Made by a program: the position numbers and the translations under genes
NCBI GenBank assembly: GCA_002837415.1
Contig: PJCV01000007.1
Coordinates: 62,001-126,000, forward strand
Source of the DNA: Actinomycetales bacterium SN12
GTDB taxonomy: Bacteria; Actinomycetota; Actinomycetes; Actinomycetales; Microbacteriaceae
Direction of reading: 5' to 3'
DNA length: 64,000 bases
Shown: positions 17,678 through 28,688 of the stretch, in pieces
Numbering within the stretch: position 1 is the first letter of the stretch
Layout: each line of letters opens with the position of its first letter
Notes under the pieces: model-generated
What the model was told of the DNA's origin: nothing
Database searches by the model: none
The model's input: only the letters and a program-made list of their open reading frames with translations

Positions 17678-18727
17678 ATGGCGAAGACAGTCGTGGCGGT
17701 GGAGATCACCGAAGACAGCGTGCGGGCGGTCGAGGTCGAGCTCGGCCGCACCCCAACGCTGCACGCCGCCGGCGAGGTGCGCCTGCCGGCCGGAACGGCG
17801 AAAGACTCCGAGGTCATCGATCGCGACGCGGTGGCCGTGGCTGTGCGTCAGCTCTGGTCGGAGGGGAAGTTCAAGGGCAAGAACGTCACGCTCGGGGTGG
17901 CCAGTCGGCGCATCCTCGTGCGTGAGCACAGCACGCCCGTGCGCAATCCCGTGCAGATCCGGCAGGCACTTCCCTTCCAGGTGCAGGACCTGCTGCCGGT
18001 GCCCGTCGAGCAGGCGGTGCTCGACTTCTACCCCGTCGCCGACGACGGGACGGACGTGCACGGGCTTCTCGTCGCGGCAGTGTCGGAGACGATCGAAGAG
18101 CTCATCGCCACCGTGTCGCAGGCGAAGCTGCACACCGACGCCGTCGACCTTTCCGCTTTCGGCCTCAGCCGCGTGCTGGGCACGCTCGCCCCCAAGGGCA
18201 GCACGGCGCTGCTCATCGACATCGGCGAGCACCTCACCCAGCTCGTCGTGGCGGTCGACGGCGTACCGCGGTTCATCCGCGTGATCCCCGTCGACATCGT
18301 GCCCTCGCGCACAGGCGAAACCGAACCGGTCGCTGGCGCAGCTGAGCCGGGTTCCGATCCGTTCGGCGGCTCGCTGCGCAGCTCGCGCCGTCGTTCGCGC
18401 GAGGCGGAGGGCGTTCCGCTCGCCCCGGGGATGCCCGCGCCCCTCACCCCCGAGCAGCAGGCTGCCCTCGTGGATCTCGCAGGGAAGCTTCGGGGAACGC
18501 TCTCGTTCTACCTCGGCCGGCCCGGCGCCTCGACGATCGACGTCGCCTGGGTATCAGGCGCCGGTTCGCTCTACGAGCAGATGTGCAACGTGCTGAACCA
18601 CATCGTCGGAGTGGATGTCGTTCCGCTCACGGCACTCGCCGTCGCACGCTCGAAGACCGAGATCGACCCCGGTCTCGGTGCTCGACTGCTGTCCACGGTG
18701 GCCGTCGCGATGGAGGGAGCACGATGA
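17678..18727 (+). CDS. pilM: Type IV pilus assembly protein PilM
   Basis: A 349-residue actin/FtsA-like ATP-binding protein of the inner-membrane alignment complex. It begins KTVVAVEITEDSVRAVEVE, the phosphate-1 loop type of the fold, and includes LLIDIGEHLTQLVV and the connect segment STIDVAWVSGAGS. About 40 residues around 210-250 are a charged, low-complexity insert (GSDPFGGSLRSSRRRSREAEG). PilM binds the cytoplasmic N-terminus of PilN, encoded by the next gene with which it overlaps by four bases (ATGA). Confidence 0.94.
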   Translation: MAKTVVAVEITEDSVRAVEVELGRTPTLHAAGEVRLPAGTAKDSEVIDRDAVAVAVRQLWSEGKFKGKNVTLGVASRRILVREHSTPVRNPVQIRQALPFQVQDLLPVPVEQAVLDFYPVADDGTDVHGLLVAAVSETIEELIATVSQAKLHTDAVDLSAFGLSRVLGTLAPKGSTALLIDIGEHLTQLVVAVDGVPRFIRVIPVDIVPSRTGETEPVAGAAEPGSDPFGGSLRSSRRRSREAEGVPLAPGMPAPLTPEQQAALVDLAGKLRGTLSFYLGRPGASTIDVAWVSGAGSLYEQMCNVLNHIVGVDVVPLTALAVARSKTEIDPGLGARLLSTVAVAMEGAR

Positions 18728-19380
18728 GCGTCAGAGCACCGCGTGGACTGCACGTCGGGGGCATCCCTCGTGTGAATCTCCTTCCGCCGAACGAGCTGAC
18801 CCGCCGCTCGAACATCCTGCTCGGCAGGCGGTGGGCTCGTGTCGTTCTCGGCGCTGTCGCCGTCGTCGTGGCCCTGGTCATCGGTCTGCACGCGCTGAAC
18901 CTGATCGCGGTGACGCGACTGGCCGCCGAGCAGCTGAGGACTCAGACGCTGATGACCGAGATCGCCGAGCTCGCCCCGGTCAGCCAGGCGATGTCGGCGC
19001 GCTCGGGCCTGCAGTCGCAGCGCGAGCAGGCCATGGCGGGCGACCTCGCGTGGCAGCCTGTGCTCATCACGCTGGCGTCCGGCGTGCCCGCCGGAGCGCA
19101 GATCACGGGCTACGACCTGACGGCCGGTCCCGCCCCCGCGGGCGACGATCCCACGACCGAGATCGGCCTCACTGGCACGGTGACGCTCAGCAGCTCCGCC
19201 CCGATCGAGTTCACCACCGCGACAGCACAGCTGCGCTCCCTGGCAACGGTCACGAGCGTCGACGTGCAGAGCCTGGCCAACGAAGAGGACGTGTACCAGT
19301 ACGTCCTGACGGTGGTGCTCGACCAGACGATCTACTCCGGGAATTTCGCCCCGGCAGACGAGAAGCAGAAGGCGAACTGA
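18724..19380 (+). CDS. pilN: Type IV pilus assembly protein PilN
   Basis: A 218-residue bitopic membrane protein. It carries the short cytoplasmic PilM-binding motif VNLLPPNE near residue 18, one transmembrane helix (VVLGAVAVVVALVIGLHAL), a coiled-coil stretch and an extracytoplasmic ferredoxin-like domain. ATG at 18724 overlaps the PilM stop. PilN pairs with PilO. Confidence 0.92.
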   Translation: MSVRAPRGLHVGGIPRVNLLPPNELTRRSNILLGRRWARVVLGAVAVVVALVIGLHALNLIAVTRLAAEQLRTQTLMTEIAELAPVSQAMSARSGLQSQREQAMAGDLAWQPVLITLASGVPAGAQITGYDLTAGPAPAGDDPTTEIGLTGTVTLSSSAPIEFTTATAQLRSLATVTSVDVQSLANEEDVYQYVLTVVLDQTIYSGNFAPADEKQKAN

Positions 19381-19381
19381 C

Positions 19382-20065
19382 ATGACGCGCCAGCTCATCA
19401 ACCTCATCGGCGGACTGGTCGCGGTGCTCGTGCTCGTCGCCGGGGTGCTGCTCATCGGCCTGCCGATGTACTCCGGGGCGCAGGCCGCCGATGGCGAAGC
19501 CGACGACGTCGCGCGCAGCAATGACACGCAGCAGAGCGTGATCGACGGCCTCCGGGCGCAGCAGGAGAAGTTCGAACAGCTGGAGGCGGAGGTCTCTCAG
19601 CTGCGCCAGCAGATCGCCGCAGAGCCTCGCGTCGACGACATCCTGGCTCTGGCCATCGCCGGCGCCGCCGAGCACGGCGGCACGATCGACAGCCTCACCG
19701 CAACCGAGGCCGAGCCGTTCGCCGTCCGCGGTGCTGAGGAGGGTGCTGAGGCGGGAGCGCCGGACACGGCATCTGCGGATGCCGCCGGCGGCGCCGACGG
19801 GGAGGGCAGCACAGCACCCGCTGCGGATGGCACAGACGCGACCGCGTCTGCGCCGACTGCGGACGCGACTCCGTCGGATGCCGATCAGCAGCAGGTGAGG
19901 GTGACCGTGGGCATCACGGCGCCCAGCGTCGAGGCGGCCACAGCGATCGTGGACTCGTTGCGGCGCGGCCCGCGAGTCGTGGCCATCATGAAGGCGACCA
20001 CGACCACCGACGACGAGGGCATCAAGCTCAGCGTCGAGATGCTCGTCTTCGTCAACCGCAGCTGA
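19382..20065 (+). CDS. pilO: Type IV pilus assembly protein PilO
   Basis: A 227-residue bitopic protein with an N-terminal membrane helix (LINLIGGLVAVLVLVAGVLLIGL), a coiled coil (LRAQQEKFEQLEAEVSQLRQQI), a long Ala/Asp/Thr-rich linker at about 115-165, and a C-terminal ferredoxin-like domain. Starts one base after the pilN stop. No pilP or secretin (pilQ) follows, as expected for a single-membrane cell. It ends facing pilC, which is read from the other strand 27 bp away. Confidence 0.9.
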   Translation: MTRQLINLIGGLVAVLVLVAGVLLIGLPMYSGAQAADGEADDVARSNDTQQSVIDGLRAQQEKFEQLEAEVSQLRQQIAAEPRVDDILALAIAGAAEHGGTIDSLTATEAEPFAVRGAEEGAEAGAPDTASADAAGGADGEGSTAPAADGTDATASAPTADATPSDADQQQVRVTVGITAPSVEAATAIVDSLRRGPRVVAIMKATTTTDDEGIKLSVEMLVFVNRS

Positions 20066-20092
20066 GCGAAGCGACTCAGATGACCGGCGAGC

Positions 20093-21319
20093 TCACTGCT
20101 TGCCGAGCTGGTCGTACAGGCTGAACATCGGCATGTACAGCGCGACGACCATGCCGCCGATGATGACGCCGAGCAGAGTGATGAGAATCGGCTCGATCAT
20201 CGACGTGAGCTGCTCGCTCGCGGTGTTGACCTCGGTCTCGTAGTACTCGGCGATGCTCTCGAGCATGCTCGGCAGGGTGCCGGCCTCTTCGCCGACAGAG
20301 ACCATCTGGGCGACGAGGGGCGGGAAGACGTCGGCGTTGGCGAGCGGCAGCGAGAACGAGCGCCCCTGGCTGATCGAGGTGGCGACGTCGACCAGCGCGA
20401 GTTCGATCGCGCGATTGTTCGCCGCCTTGCCCACGATCTCCAGCGCCTGCAGCAGAGGGACGCCGGCCTTGAGCATCATCGACAGGTTCCGCGCGAAGCG
20501 GGCGACGGCGATCTTGGTGACGAGAGCGCCGAAGATCGGGAGCTTGAGCTTGATCGGATCGACCACACCGCGGAAGGCGTCCGTGTCCTTCACCCGCTGA
20601 TGCCAGACGGCGCCGCCGATGATCAGCACCGCCATCAGCGGGAGGATCCACAGCATGTTCCGCGAGAGCGTCACGAGGATCTGGGTGGGCAGGGGGAGCT
20701 CGCCACCCATGCCGGCGAACATCTTCTCGAAGATCGGCACGATGAACGTGAGCATCGCGGTGACGCCGAGCAGGGCGATGATGAGGACGATGATCGGATA
20801 GGTCATCGCCGACTTGATCTTCTGCTGCAGCTCCACGTCGGAGCGGTAGCTGGCGGCTATCGATTCGAGCGCGCCACCGAGGAAGCCGCCCGTCTCGCCG
20901 ACGCGCACGAGGTTCACCATCAGGGGAGGGAACACATCCGCATGCACGCGCAGCGCGGCCGAGAACGCCTTCCCGCCCTCGATGTCGCTGTGCACAGCGG
21001 TGAGCGCCGAGACGAGCTTCTTGTTCTCGGTCTGCTCGATCAGCACGGTCAGCGCGCGCAGCAGAGGGAGCCCGGCGTTGATCAGGCCGGCGAGCTGGTT
21101 CGTGAGCACGGCGAGGTCGTCGAGCTTCACCCGCTTCTCGAACCAGGGGATCTCCTGGTTCAGTCCCGTCTTCGAGGTGGGCGCCACCTGCAGGGGCGTC
21201 AGCCCCTGCGCCCGCAGCTTCGCGATGACCGCGTTGCCGCTGGCGGCCTCCATCGTGCCCTTGACGATGGCGCCGCCCGATACGCCGACCGCGCGGTAGG
21301 TGTACTCCTCGACCGGCAT
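20093..21319 (-). CDS. pilC: Type IV pilus platform protein PilC
   Basis: A 408-residue inner-membrane platform protein of the GspF/PilC family. It has two repeated cytoplasmic four-helix domains: ELxVLTNQLAxLINAGLPLLRAL and KIAVARFARNLSMMLKAGVPLLQALEIVG. Three membrane segments are visible and it ends LYMPMFSLYDQLGK, the family signature. ATG at 21319 begins one base after the pilT stop. It couples the PilB and PilT motors to pilin insertion and removal. Confidence 0.95.
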   Translation of the reverse strand: MPVEEYTYRAVGVSGGAIVKGTMEAASGNAVIAKLRAQGLTPLQVAPTSKTGLNQEIPWFEKRVKLDDLAVLTNQLAGLINAGLPLLRALTVLIEQTENKKLVSALTAVHSDIEGGKAFSAALRVHADVFPPLMVNLVRVGETGGFLGGALESIAASYRSDVELQQKIKSAMTYPIIVLIIALLGVTAMLTFIVPIFEKMFAGMGGELPLPTQILVTLSRNMLWILPLMAVLIIGGAVWHQRVKDTDAFRGVVDPIKLKLPIFGALVTKIAVARFARNLSMMLKAGVPLLQALEIVGKAANNRAIELALVDVATSISQGRSFSLPLANADVFPPLVAQMVSVGEEAGTLPSMLESIAEYYETEVNTASEQLTSMIEPILITLLGVIIGGMVVALYMPMFSLYDQLGKQ

Positions 21320-21320
21320 C

Positions 21321-22545
21321 TCAGAATCCCCAGTCGTCGGCCTGGGCGGGCTGGCGTGCGCCATGAGCCAGCCACGCCTCGGCATCCAGATCCTTCGGCC
21401 GCACCTGCACGTTGTCGAGCGCGTGCGGGTCGGTCAGGTAGTGCGTGGCCAGCGCCTTCGCCAGATCGCCCGCCCCGACGAGCTCCTTCAGCGACTGATC
21501 GAGCGTGTGCATGCCGTGCGCTGCGCCCGACTGCATGGCGTTGTACAGCTGAGCGATCTGATTCTCGCGGATGAGGTTGGCGACGGCGGGCGTCGAGACG
21601 AGCACCTCGGTGGCGATAACGCGGCCCGCGCTGTTCGCCTTCGGCAGCAGCGTCTGGCTGATCACGCCCTGCAGGGTGTCGCCCAGCTGGCTGCGCACCT
21701 GGTCCTGCTGATGAGCGGGGAACGCATCGACGATGCGGTTGATGCTCTTCGACGCGCCCTGCGTGTGCAGGGTCGACAGCACGAGGTGTCCGGTCTCGGC
21801 CGCGGTGAGCGCCGTCGAGATCGACTCGGGGTCGCGCAACTCGCCGATCAGGATCACATCCGGGTCCTGACGCAGCACGCGGCGCAGCGCCTCGGCGAAC
21901 GAGTTGGTGTCGGAGCCGACCTCGCGCTGGTGGATCAGCGAGCGCCGGCTGGTGTGCACGAACTCGATCGGATCCTCGACCGTGACGATGTGGTCGCTCT
22001 TCTCACGGTTGATGATGTCGATCATCGCCGTCAGCGTGGTCGACTTGCCCGAGCCGGTGGGGCCGGTGACGAGCACCAGCCCTCGAGGACGAAGGGCGAG
22101 GTCGCGCGCCACCGCGGGAGCGCCGAGCTCTTCCAGCGAGAACGCGCGCGAGGCGATGAGCCGGAACGCGGCCGCGACGCTGCCGAGCTGGCGGAACACG
22201 TTCACGCGGAAGCGTCCCGCACCCGCGACGGAGTGCGACAGGTCGGCCTCGCCGGTGGACCGATAGCTCTCGCGCTGTGCGGGGGAGAGCAGCGCGAGCA
22301 GCTCGTCGAGCAGAGCGGCGTCGGGGATCGGGTCGGGGAACTCGGCCATCGGCACCAGGGCGCCGTTCAGTCGGTGCAGCGGCACCCACCCGGCGGAGAA
22401 GTGGATGTCGGATGCGCCGCGTTCCGCGGCGACCGCGAGCACCCGGTCGATCAGGCCCGCGGTCGGCTGCGCGGGTCTCGGCGTCGCGCTCGCCGGTGGC
22501 ACAGAAGCGCGGGCGCGCAGCTCGGCGCGGGTGGGCTCGAATGCG

Positions 22546-22559
<14 letters not shown>
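21321..22559 (-). CDS. pilT: Retraction ATPase PilT
   Basis: A 412-residue hexameric ATPase powering pilus retraction. Motifs: N-terminal ASDIHFSAG, Walker A GPTGSGKST, Asp box VTVEDPIEF, Walker B DVILIGELRDPES, His box GHLVLSTLHT. The PilT-type AIRNLIRE motif is present as AVANLIRENQ. GTG at 22559 lies inside the end of pilB (14-base overlap). Its presence implies active retraction, so twitching motility, surface sensing or DNA uptake rather than a static fibre. It is about 40-60 residues longer than typical PilT because of an N-terminal Ala/Pro-rich and a C-terminal extension. Confidence 0.94.
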
Positions 22560-24213
<1,654 letters not shown>

Positions 24214-24299
24214 GACGATTCACTCCCCCAAGTCGGGTTGGCGAGCAGGCCGGCTCCAGGCGAGTGCCGGGGCGCTTCGGGTCGCGCCGCCCATGGAAT

Positions 24300-24329
24300 G
24301 GTATCGGCGCGACCGCTGGTCAGGCTCAA
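24300..24329 (-). promoter_or_regulatory. Possible promoter of pilB operon
   Basis: On the minus strand TTGAGC (24329-24324) is followed after 18 bases by GATACC (24305-24300); a TACCAT alternative overlaps with a 20-base spacer. The match to sigma-A is only partial. The 188-bp divergent region also carries the histidine kinase promoter. Confidence 0.25.
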
Positions 24330-24389
24330 GATCTGCGCATCTTTGGCCAGGCATCCGACCGCCCCGCGGATGCCCGCGATGCCGCGGGG

Positions 24390-24402
24390 TAAATTCAGGG
24401 GA
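24390..24402 (+). promoter_or_regulatory. -10 box giving a probable leaderless kinase transcript
   Basis: TAAATT at 24390-24395 is followed by six bases (CAGGGG) and then the ATG at 24402. No convincing -35 is seen. The spacing places the transcription start at or next to the start codon, as in actinobacterial leaderless genes. Confidence 0.5.
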
Positions 24403-26036
24403 TGACGTTCCTGGCGGCGGATGCCCCGACCGCGCTGCGGCACGTGCGCGACAGGGCTGTGCTGCTCAACCAGGTCCTCGTCGGAACAGCCGTCGTCCTC
24501 GCCGTCTTCCTCTCGCTCGCGACGGGAGCGATCGCCCGCGTCGACGCCCTGATGCTCGGTCTGCTGCTCATCTTCATCCCCACCGGTGCGGCCATCCTCG
24601 TGCCCTGGCAGCGCAGCCCCGTCGGACTCGTGCTGCTGCTGCCGCTGATCGACATCGGCGCGGTGATGCTGCTGACGATCTCCGCCCCGACGTCGGGGTT
24701 CCCGCTGCTGTGGCTCTTCCCCGCGATGTGGGTGGGCTCGACCCTGGGCGCGTTCGGAGTGGTGGGAGCGACGGTGGTCATCACCGCCCTCTACTGGGCA
24801 TCCATCATGCTCGTCGACACCCAGCCCGTGCTCTCGGCCTTCGTCGTCTTCCCGATCGTCGTCGCGGGGCTCGCGACGATCGCCTCGGTCGCCTCGTGGA
24901 GGTCGAGCGCGCAGCGGGTCGTGCTCGACAAGCAGTCCCGTGAGCTGCGACGGGCCGTCGATCGCGCGCGAGGTCAGGAGGAGCTCGTCACCGAGGCGCT
25001 GGATGCCGTGGACTTCGGCGTCATCCGCCTCACCGCGGACGGCGATCAGGTCGTCGCCAATGAGGCGATGGCGCGTCTGCAGCTGGCCATCGAGGACACC
25101 GACCTGCTGCAGCCCTTCGCGTCCGACGGGCTGACACCGCTCGCCGACGACGAGCTTCCCCTCGCCCGCGCACGACGCGGGGAGGAGATCGACCGCGCGC
25201 TCGTCTGGTTCGGTGCTCCCGGTGACCTCGCACGCCGCTCGCTGCAGTTCAGCTCGCGCCGGCTGACGGGCAAGAACGTCACGCACGAAGGACTGATCGT
25301 GGTGGCGCAGGACACGACCGCAGAGGAGCTGGCGCTGCGCGCGCGGGAGGACCTGATCGCATCCGTCTCGCACGAGCTGCGCACGCCGCTGACCTCGATC
25401 ACCGGCTATGTCGAGCTCGTGCTCGATGACGAGACGCTCTCCGCCTCGGCCCGGCGCAGCCTCGGGGTCGTCGAGCGCAACGCCGCCCGGCTGCTGGCCA
25501 TCGTGTCGGATCTCGTCGCGGCATCCGCGATGTCGCGCATGGGGGTCTCGCTGTCGCTGCGACCCGAGCACACCGACCTCACGGCGCTCGCCGCAGCCTC
25601 CATCGAGTCGGCGCTGCTGCCCGCAGCCGAACGCGGCATCTCCATCGAGCTTCTTGCGGACGGTCCGGTCTGGGTCTACGCCGACGCGCACCGGATCCGT
25701 CAGGTGATCGACAACCTCGTCTCGAACGCGGTGAAGTACGGCCGAGTCCGAGGCCACGTCGACGTCGAGGTGCGCGCAGACGCCGATGGCGTGGTGCTCG
25801 TCGTGCGCGATGACGGCCCCGGCATTCCCGCCGGCGAGGTGCCGCGCCTGTTCGAGCGCTTCTTCCGCTCCGCGCTCGTCCGACAGTCCGTGACACACGG
25901 CAGCGGACTCGGACTGTCGATCAGTCGCGACATCGTCGTGGCGCACGAAGGCTCGCTCACGGTGCGCACCGTGCTCGGCGAGGGAGCCGAGTTCACGATG
26001 GCGCTGCCGGCGCCGCCCTCTCGAGAGGAGATCTGA
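24402..26036 (+). CDS. Membrane sensor histidine kinase
   Basis: A 544-residue sensor kinase. About six membrane helices fill residues 20-170, with no large extracellular loop, so it may sense the membrane or a small ligand. A PAS-like region follows (EALDAVDFGVIRLTADGDQVVANEAM, about 195-310). The HisKA box is SVSHELRTPLTS with His324 as phospho-acceptor. The ATPase domain has DNLVSNAVKYG (N box), DDGPGIP (G1), and GSGLGLSIS (G2). It overlaps the next gene (TGATG). The likely partner is the OmpR-type regulator on the opposite strand 1.2 kb downstream. Signal unknown; position next to the pilus genes suggests, but does not prove, a link. Confidence 0.92.
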   Translation: MTFLAADAPTALRHVRDRAVLLNQVLVGTAVVLAVFLSLATGAIARVDALMLGLLLIFIPTGAAILVPWQRSPVGLVLLLPLIDIGAVMLLTISAPTSGFPLLWLFPAMWVGSTLGAFGVVGATVVITALYWASIMLVDTQPVLSAFVVFPIVVAGLATIASVASWRSSAQRVVLDKQSRELRRAVDRARGQEELVTEALDAVDFGVIRLTADGDQVVANEAMARLQLAIEDTDLLQPFASDGLTPLADDELPLARARRGEEIDRALVWFGAPGDLARRSLQFSSRRLTGKNVTHEGLIVVAQDTTAEELALRAREDLIASVSHELRTPLTSITGYVELVLDDETLSASARRSLGVVERNAARLLAIVSDLVAASAMSRMGVSLSLRPEHTDLTALAAASIESALLPAAERGISIELLADGPVWVYADAHRIRQVIDNLVSNAVKYGRVRGHVDVEVRADADGVVLVVRDDGPGIPAGEVPRLFERFFRSALVRQSVTHGSGLGLSISRDIVVAHEGSLTVRTVLGEGAEFTMALPAPPSREEI

Positions 26037-27187
26037 TGCAGCTCGATGTGTACACCGTCAACGTGATCGTGGCCGTCGCGGCGCTGACCGCGGCCGTGAT
26101 GTACCTGCTCGAGACCCTGCTGCGGCAGGAGAGCAGGGCCGGTCAGCTCTGGGCGTTGTCGTACCTGTGCGGCATCCTCACCGTGACCGCTTACCTGGTG
26201 TGGATGGGCGGAGACCGGCACCTGGTGCCGATCGCCGTCGGCAACGGGGCTCTCGTCGGCACGATCGGATGCCTGTGGCTGGGCTGCCTGCGGCACAACG
26301 GGCGCCGGCTGCTGCGCCCGAGCCTGCTGGTCGCCGCCGCTGCTCTCGTCGTCACCGCCGCAGTCTTCCTCGATGGCGGGGCGGGGGACTGGGCCGGTGC
26401 TGCGGTGACGTTCGCGAGCGTCGCGGTCTTCGCCGTGCTCGGGGCCGTGGAGTCCCGGCGCGGACGCAACGGCGACACCCCCGAGACGATCGGGCTGACC
26501 GTCGTTCTCGCGGTCGCGGGCCTGTACTACGGCGCGCGGTGTGGAGTGCTCGTGGTCTCGGGACCCGAGAGCGAGGTCTTCCGCACCTGGTTCGACTCGA
26601 GTGTCACGGGCCTCCTGACCATCGTGCTCCTGATCGTCGCGCTGGTCACCACCACCACGCTGCGCAACAACGCGGTGGTCTTCGGAGAGGGCAGCAACGA
26701 GCTCAACCTGTCCGGGGACGGAGTGCTGAGCGCACGGTCCTTCTTCGTCATGGTGCAGCGGATCGTCGAGGTCGACCGCGAAGACGAGCGCACGGTGGGC
26801 GTGATCGCGTTCCGTGCGGATGACCTCCCGCAGATCGGCATCGCGTTCGGTGCCAGCGAGCAGGAGGCGGTTCTCGCGCTGTGCCGTCAGTCCCTTCGCC
26901 GTTACGCCCCCGCGATGTCGCCGATCGGCGAGCTCGGACCGAACGGCCTGGCGGTCGCCGTCGAGGCGGACTCGCCGTCGGCGGTGCGGCGCATGGCGAG
27001 CCGCATCCAGAGGCGGATGCTGGATGACCTGGCCGACCGAGGCACAGCGGTGATACCGGTGATCGGTCTGGGCGTGGCCATCGCCGACACGTACGGCAAG
27101 GACGCGCGGGCTCTGATCCGCGCCGCGTTCGATGCGGCGGGCCGAGCGGCCACGAGTCTCGACGCGTCGGTGGTGATCGCCGACTGA
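26036..27187 (+). CDS. Polytopic protein with degenerate GGDEF-like domain
   Basis: A 383-residue membrane protein. Around seven hydrophobic segments occupy residues 8-215 (LETLLRQESRAGQLWALSYL resembles the start of some 7TM diguanylate cyclases). The C-terminal part aligns by pattern with a GGDEF domain: ERTVGVIAFRADDLPQIG, then VRRMASRIQRRMLDDL, then IGLGVAIADTYGKDARALIRAAFDAAGRA. The signature position reads GPNGL (301-305), so the catalytic GGDEF is lost. It is probably a non-catalytic c-di-GMP/GTP-sensing or signal-transmitting protein. Coupled to the histidine kinase by a one-base overlap, so the two likely work together. Domain assignment is by eye. Confidence 0.72.
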   Translation: MQLDVYTVNVIVAVAALTAAVMYLLETLLRQESRAGQLWALSYLCGILTVTAYLVWMGGDRHLVPIAVGNGALVGTIGCLWLGCLRHNGRRLLRPSLLVAAAALVVTAAVFLDGGAGDWAGAAVTFASVAVFAVLGAVESRRGRNGDTPETIGLTVVLAVAGLYYGARCGVLVVSGPESEVFRTWFDSSVTGLLTIVLLIVALVTTTTLRNNAVVFGEGSNELNLSGDGVLSARSFFVMVQRIVEVDREDERTVGVIAFRADDLPQIGIAFGASEQEAVLALCRQSLRRYAPAMSPIGELGPNGLAVAVEADSPSAVRRMASRIQRRMLDDLADRGTAVIPVIGLGVAIADTYGKDARALIRAAFDAAGRAATSLDASVVIAD

Positions 27188-27207
27188 GAATCAGCGGTCG
27201 AGACCTG

Positions 27208-27960
27208 TCAGACCGCCAGGCGGTAGCCGACTCCGCGCACCGTCTCGATCCAGCGCGGCTGCGTGGCCGACTCGCCGAGCTTGCGCCGGAGGTTGGCGAC
27301 GTGCACCTCGATGGCGCGCACGTCGTGCTCGCTCACGTAGCTTGCTCCCGTCATGCGGTCACCGCGAAGCATCAGCGCGAGCACTTCCTTCGAGACCACC
27401 CGACGCCCGGAGGTGAGCAGGTCCCTGAGGATGTCGAACTCGCTGCGCGTCAGCTCGAGCGATGCGCCGTCGGCCGTCGCGAGGCGCATCGCCGGGTGCA
27501 GGCGAAGTCCTCTGTGCTCGATCCAGTCCAGCTCGTCGCCGGCATCCGGCGCTGCGGCGGGCGCCGGGGCGCTCTCCGAAGTGGCCAGCGAGCGCGGCCG
27601 GCGCAGCATGGCGTCGATGCGCGCGCGCAGCTCGCGCGGGCGGAACGGCTTGGTCAGATAGTCATCCGCTCCCGACTGCAGACCCTGCACGGCGTCGATC
27701 TCCTCGGCCCGCGCGGTCAGCATGACGATGTATGTGGTGCTGAACGCGCGGATGCGGCGCGCGGTCTCGAAGCCGTCCATCCCGGGAAGGCTCACGTCCA
27801 GTGTCGTCACGAGCGGGTGGTGCTGGTCGATCAGAGCGATGCCGTCGGCGCCCGTGCCGGCGACGAGCACGCGGAAGCCCGCCTGCTCGAGAACCTCGCG
27901 CACGAGCTCTCTGATGTCCGGATCGTCTTCGATCACCACCGCGTTCTGCGAATCTGGCAC
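27208..27960 (-). CDS. OmpR/PhoB-family response regulator
   Basis: A 250-residue response regulator. The receiver domain has the acidic pocket EDD (11-13), phospho-acceptor Asp55 in TTLDVSLPGMDG, the conserved Thr in MLTARAEE and Lys in YLTKPFRP. An Ala/Pro-rich linker (about 125-145) leads to a winged-helix DNA-binding domain (LELTRSEFDIL ... VHVANLRRKLGE ... VRGVGYRLAV). GTG at 27960 has GGGGAGG upstream. It converges on the GGDEF-like gene with 20 bp between the stops, and is the natural partner for the kinase. Confidence 0.93.
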   Translation of the reverse strand: MPDSQNAVVIEDDPDIRELVREVLEQAGFRVLVAGTGADGIALIDQHHPLVTTLDVSLPGMDGFETARRIRAFSTTYIVMLTARAEEIDAVQGLQSGADDYLTKPFRPRELRARIDAMLRRPRSLATSESAPAPAAAPDAGDELDWIEHRGLRLHPAMRLATADGASLELTRSEFDILRDLLTSGRRVVSKEVLALMLRGDRMTGASYVSEHDVRAIEVHVANLRRKLGESATQPRWIETVRGVGYRLAV

Positions 27961-28066
27961 GCTGCCTCCCCATCGCCGGATCGATATCCAGCGCCTGAGA
28001 TGATAGCGCGGAAATCGGATCTACCCGTGTAGCCGGACGCGGACGTCGATCACGACACGCCCGGGT

Positions 28067-28095
28067 TTGCAGCACCGGAATCCGCGTGGCAGAAT
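28067..28095 (+). promoter_or_regulatory. Likely promoter of the S10 operon
   Basis: TTGCAG (28067-28072) and CAGAAT (28090-28095) are separated by 17 bases, a reasonable sigma-A match. It lies in the 411-bp gap between the response regulator gene and rpsJ and would give a leader of about 270 bases. Confidence 0.5.
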
Positions 28096-28220
28096 AGTCA
28101 GGTTCCACATTTCTGCGCTCTTCGTGATGCGCGGAATCACTGTCACGACTGTGCATAGGCGGCGGCATCCGAAGGATGCTGCAGGGTTCTAGGCCGCGGG
28201 CAGCAGAACGAATCCCACTC

Positions 28221-28251
28221 GAAGACGCGAGCATCTCATGCTGGCGTCTTC
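28221..28251 (+). promoter_or_regulatory. Long hairpin in the S10 operon leader
   Basis: GAAGACGC pairs with GCGTCTTC (28221-28228 with 28244-28251), then after one G-G mismatch AGCAT pairs with ATGCT around a CTC loop: 13 pairs with one internal mismatch. A smaller hairpin, GCATCC-gaa-GGATGC, is at 28165-28179. S10 leaders are classic sites of feedback by L4 in enterobacteria; whether this leader does the same is unknown. No other feature is seen in 28096-28371. Confidence 0.6.
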
Positions 28252-28371
28252 ATGGTGAAAAGAGAACAGCGGTGCGCAAGTGCCGAAGGCGCGATCAGCG
28301 CCATCGAGCGTCCAATGCCCCAGGGTCACCCGGCCCCGGACGGTACGACGCCTATAGAGAGAGAGCAGACA

Positions 28372-28680
28372 ATGGCGGGACAGAAGATCCGCATTCGCCT
28401 GAAGTCGTATGACCACGAGGTCATCGACACGTCGGCACGAAAAATCGTCGACACCGTGACCCGTGCGGGCGCGACCGTCGTCGGCCCCGTGCCGCTTCCG
28501 ACCGAGAAGAACGTCGTGTGCGTCATCCGGTCGCCCCACAAGTACAAGGACAGCCGCGAGCACTTCGAGATGCGCACCCACAAGCGTCTGATCGACATCG
28601 TCGACCCGACGCCGAAGGCCGTCGACTCGCTGATGCGTCTCGACCTGCCCGCCGATGTCAACATCGAGATCAAGCTCTGA
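28372..28680 (+). CDS. rpsJ: 30S ribosomal protein S10
   Basis: 102 residues, first gene of the S10 operon. The [14 protein letters not shown] opening and [20 protein letters not shown] end are diagnostic. S10 binds the 30S head and, in other bacteria, NusB for antitermination. ATG at 28372 is preferred over in-frame upstream ATG codons because [11 protein letters not shown] is the family N-terminus; a purine-rich AGAGAGAGAG tract precedes it. Confidence 0.97.
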   Translation: MAGQKIRIRLKSYDHEVIDTSARKIVDTVTRAGATVVGPVPLPTEKNVVCVIRSPHKYKDSREHFEMRTHKRLIDIVDPTPKAVDSLMRLDLPADVNIEIKL

Positions 28681-28688
28681 GGTCCGCC

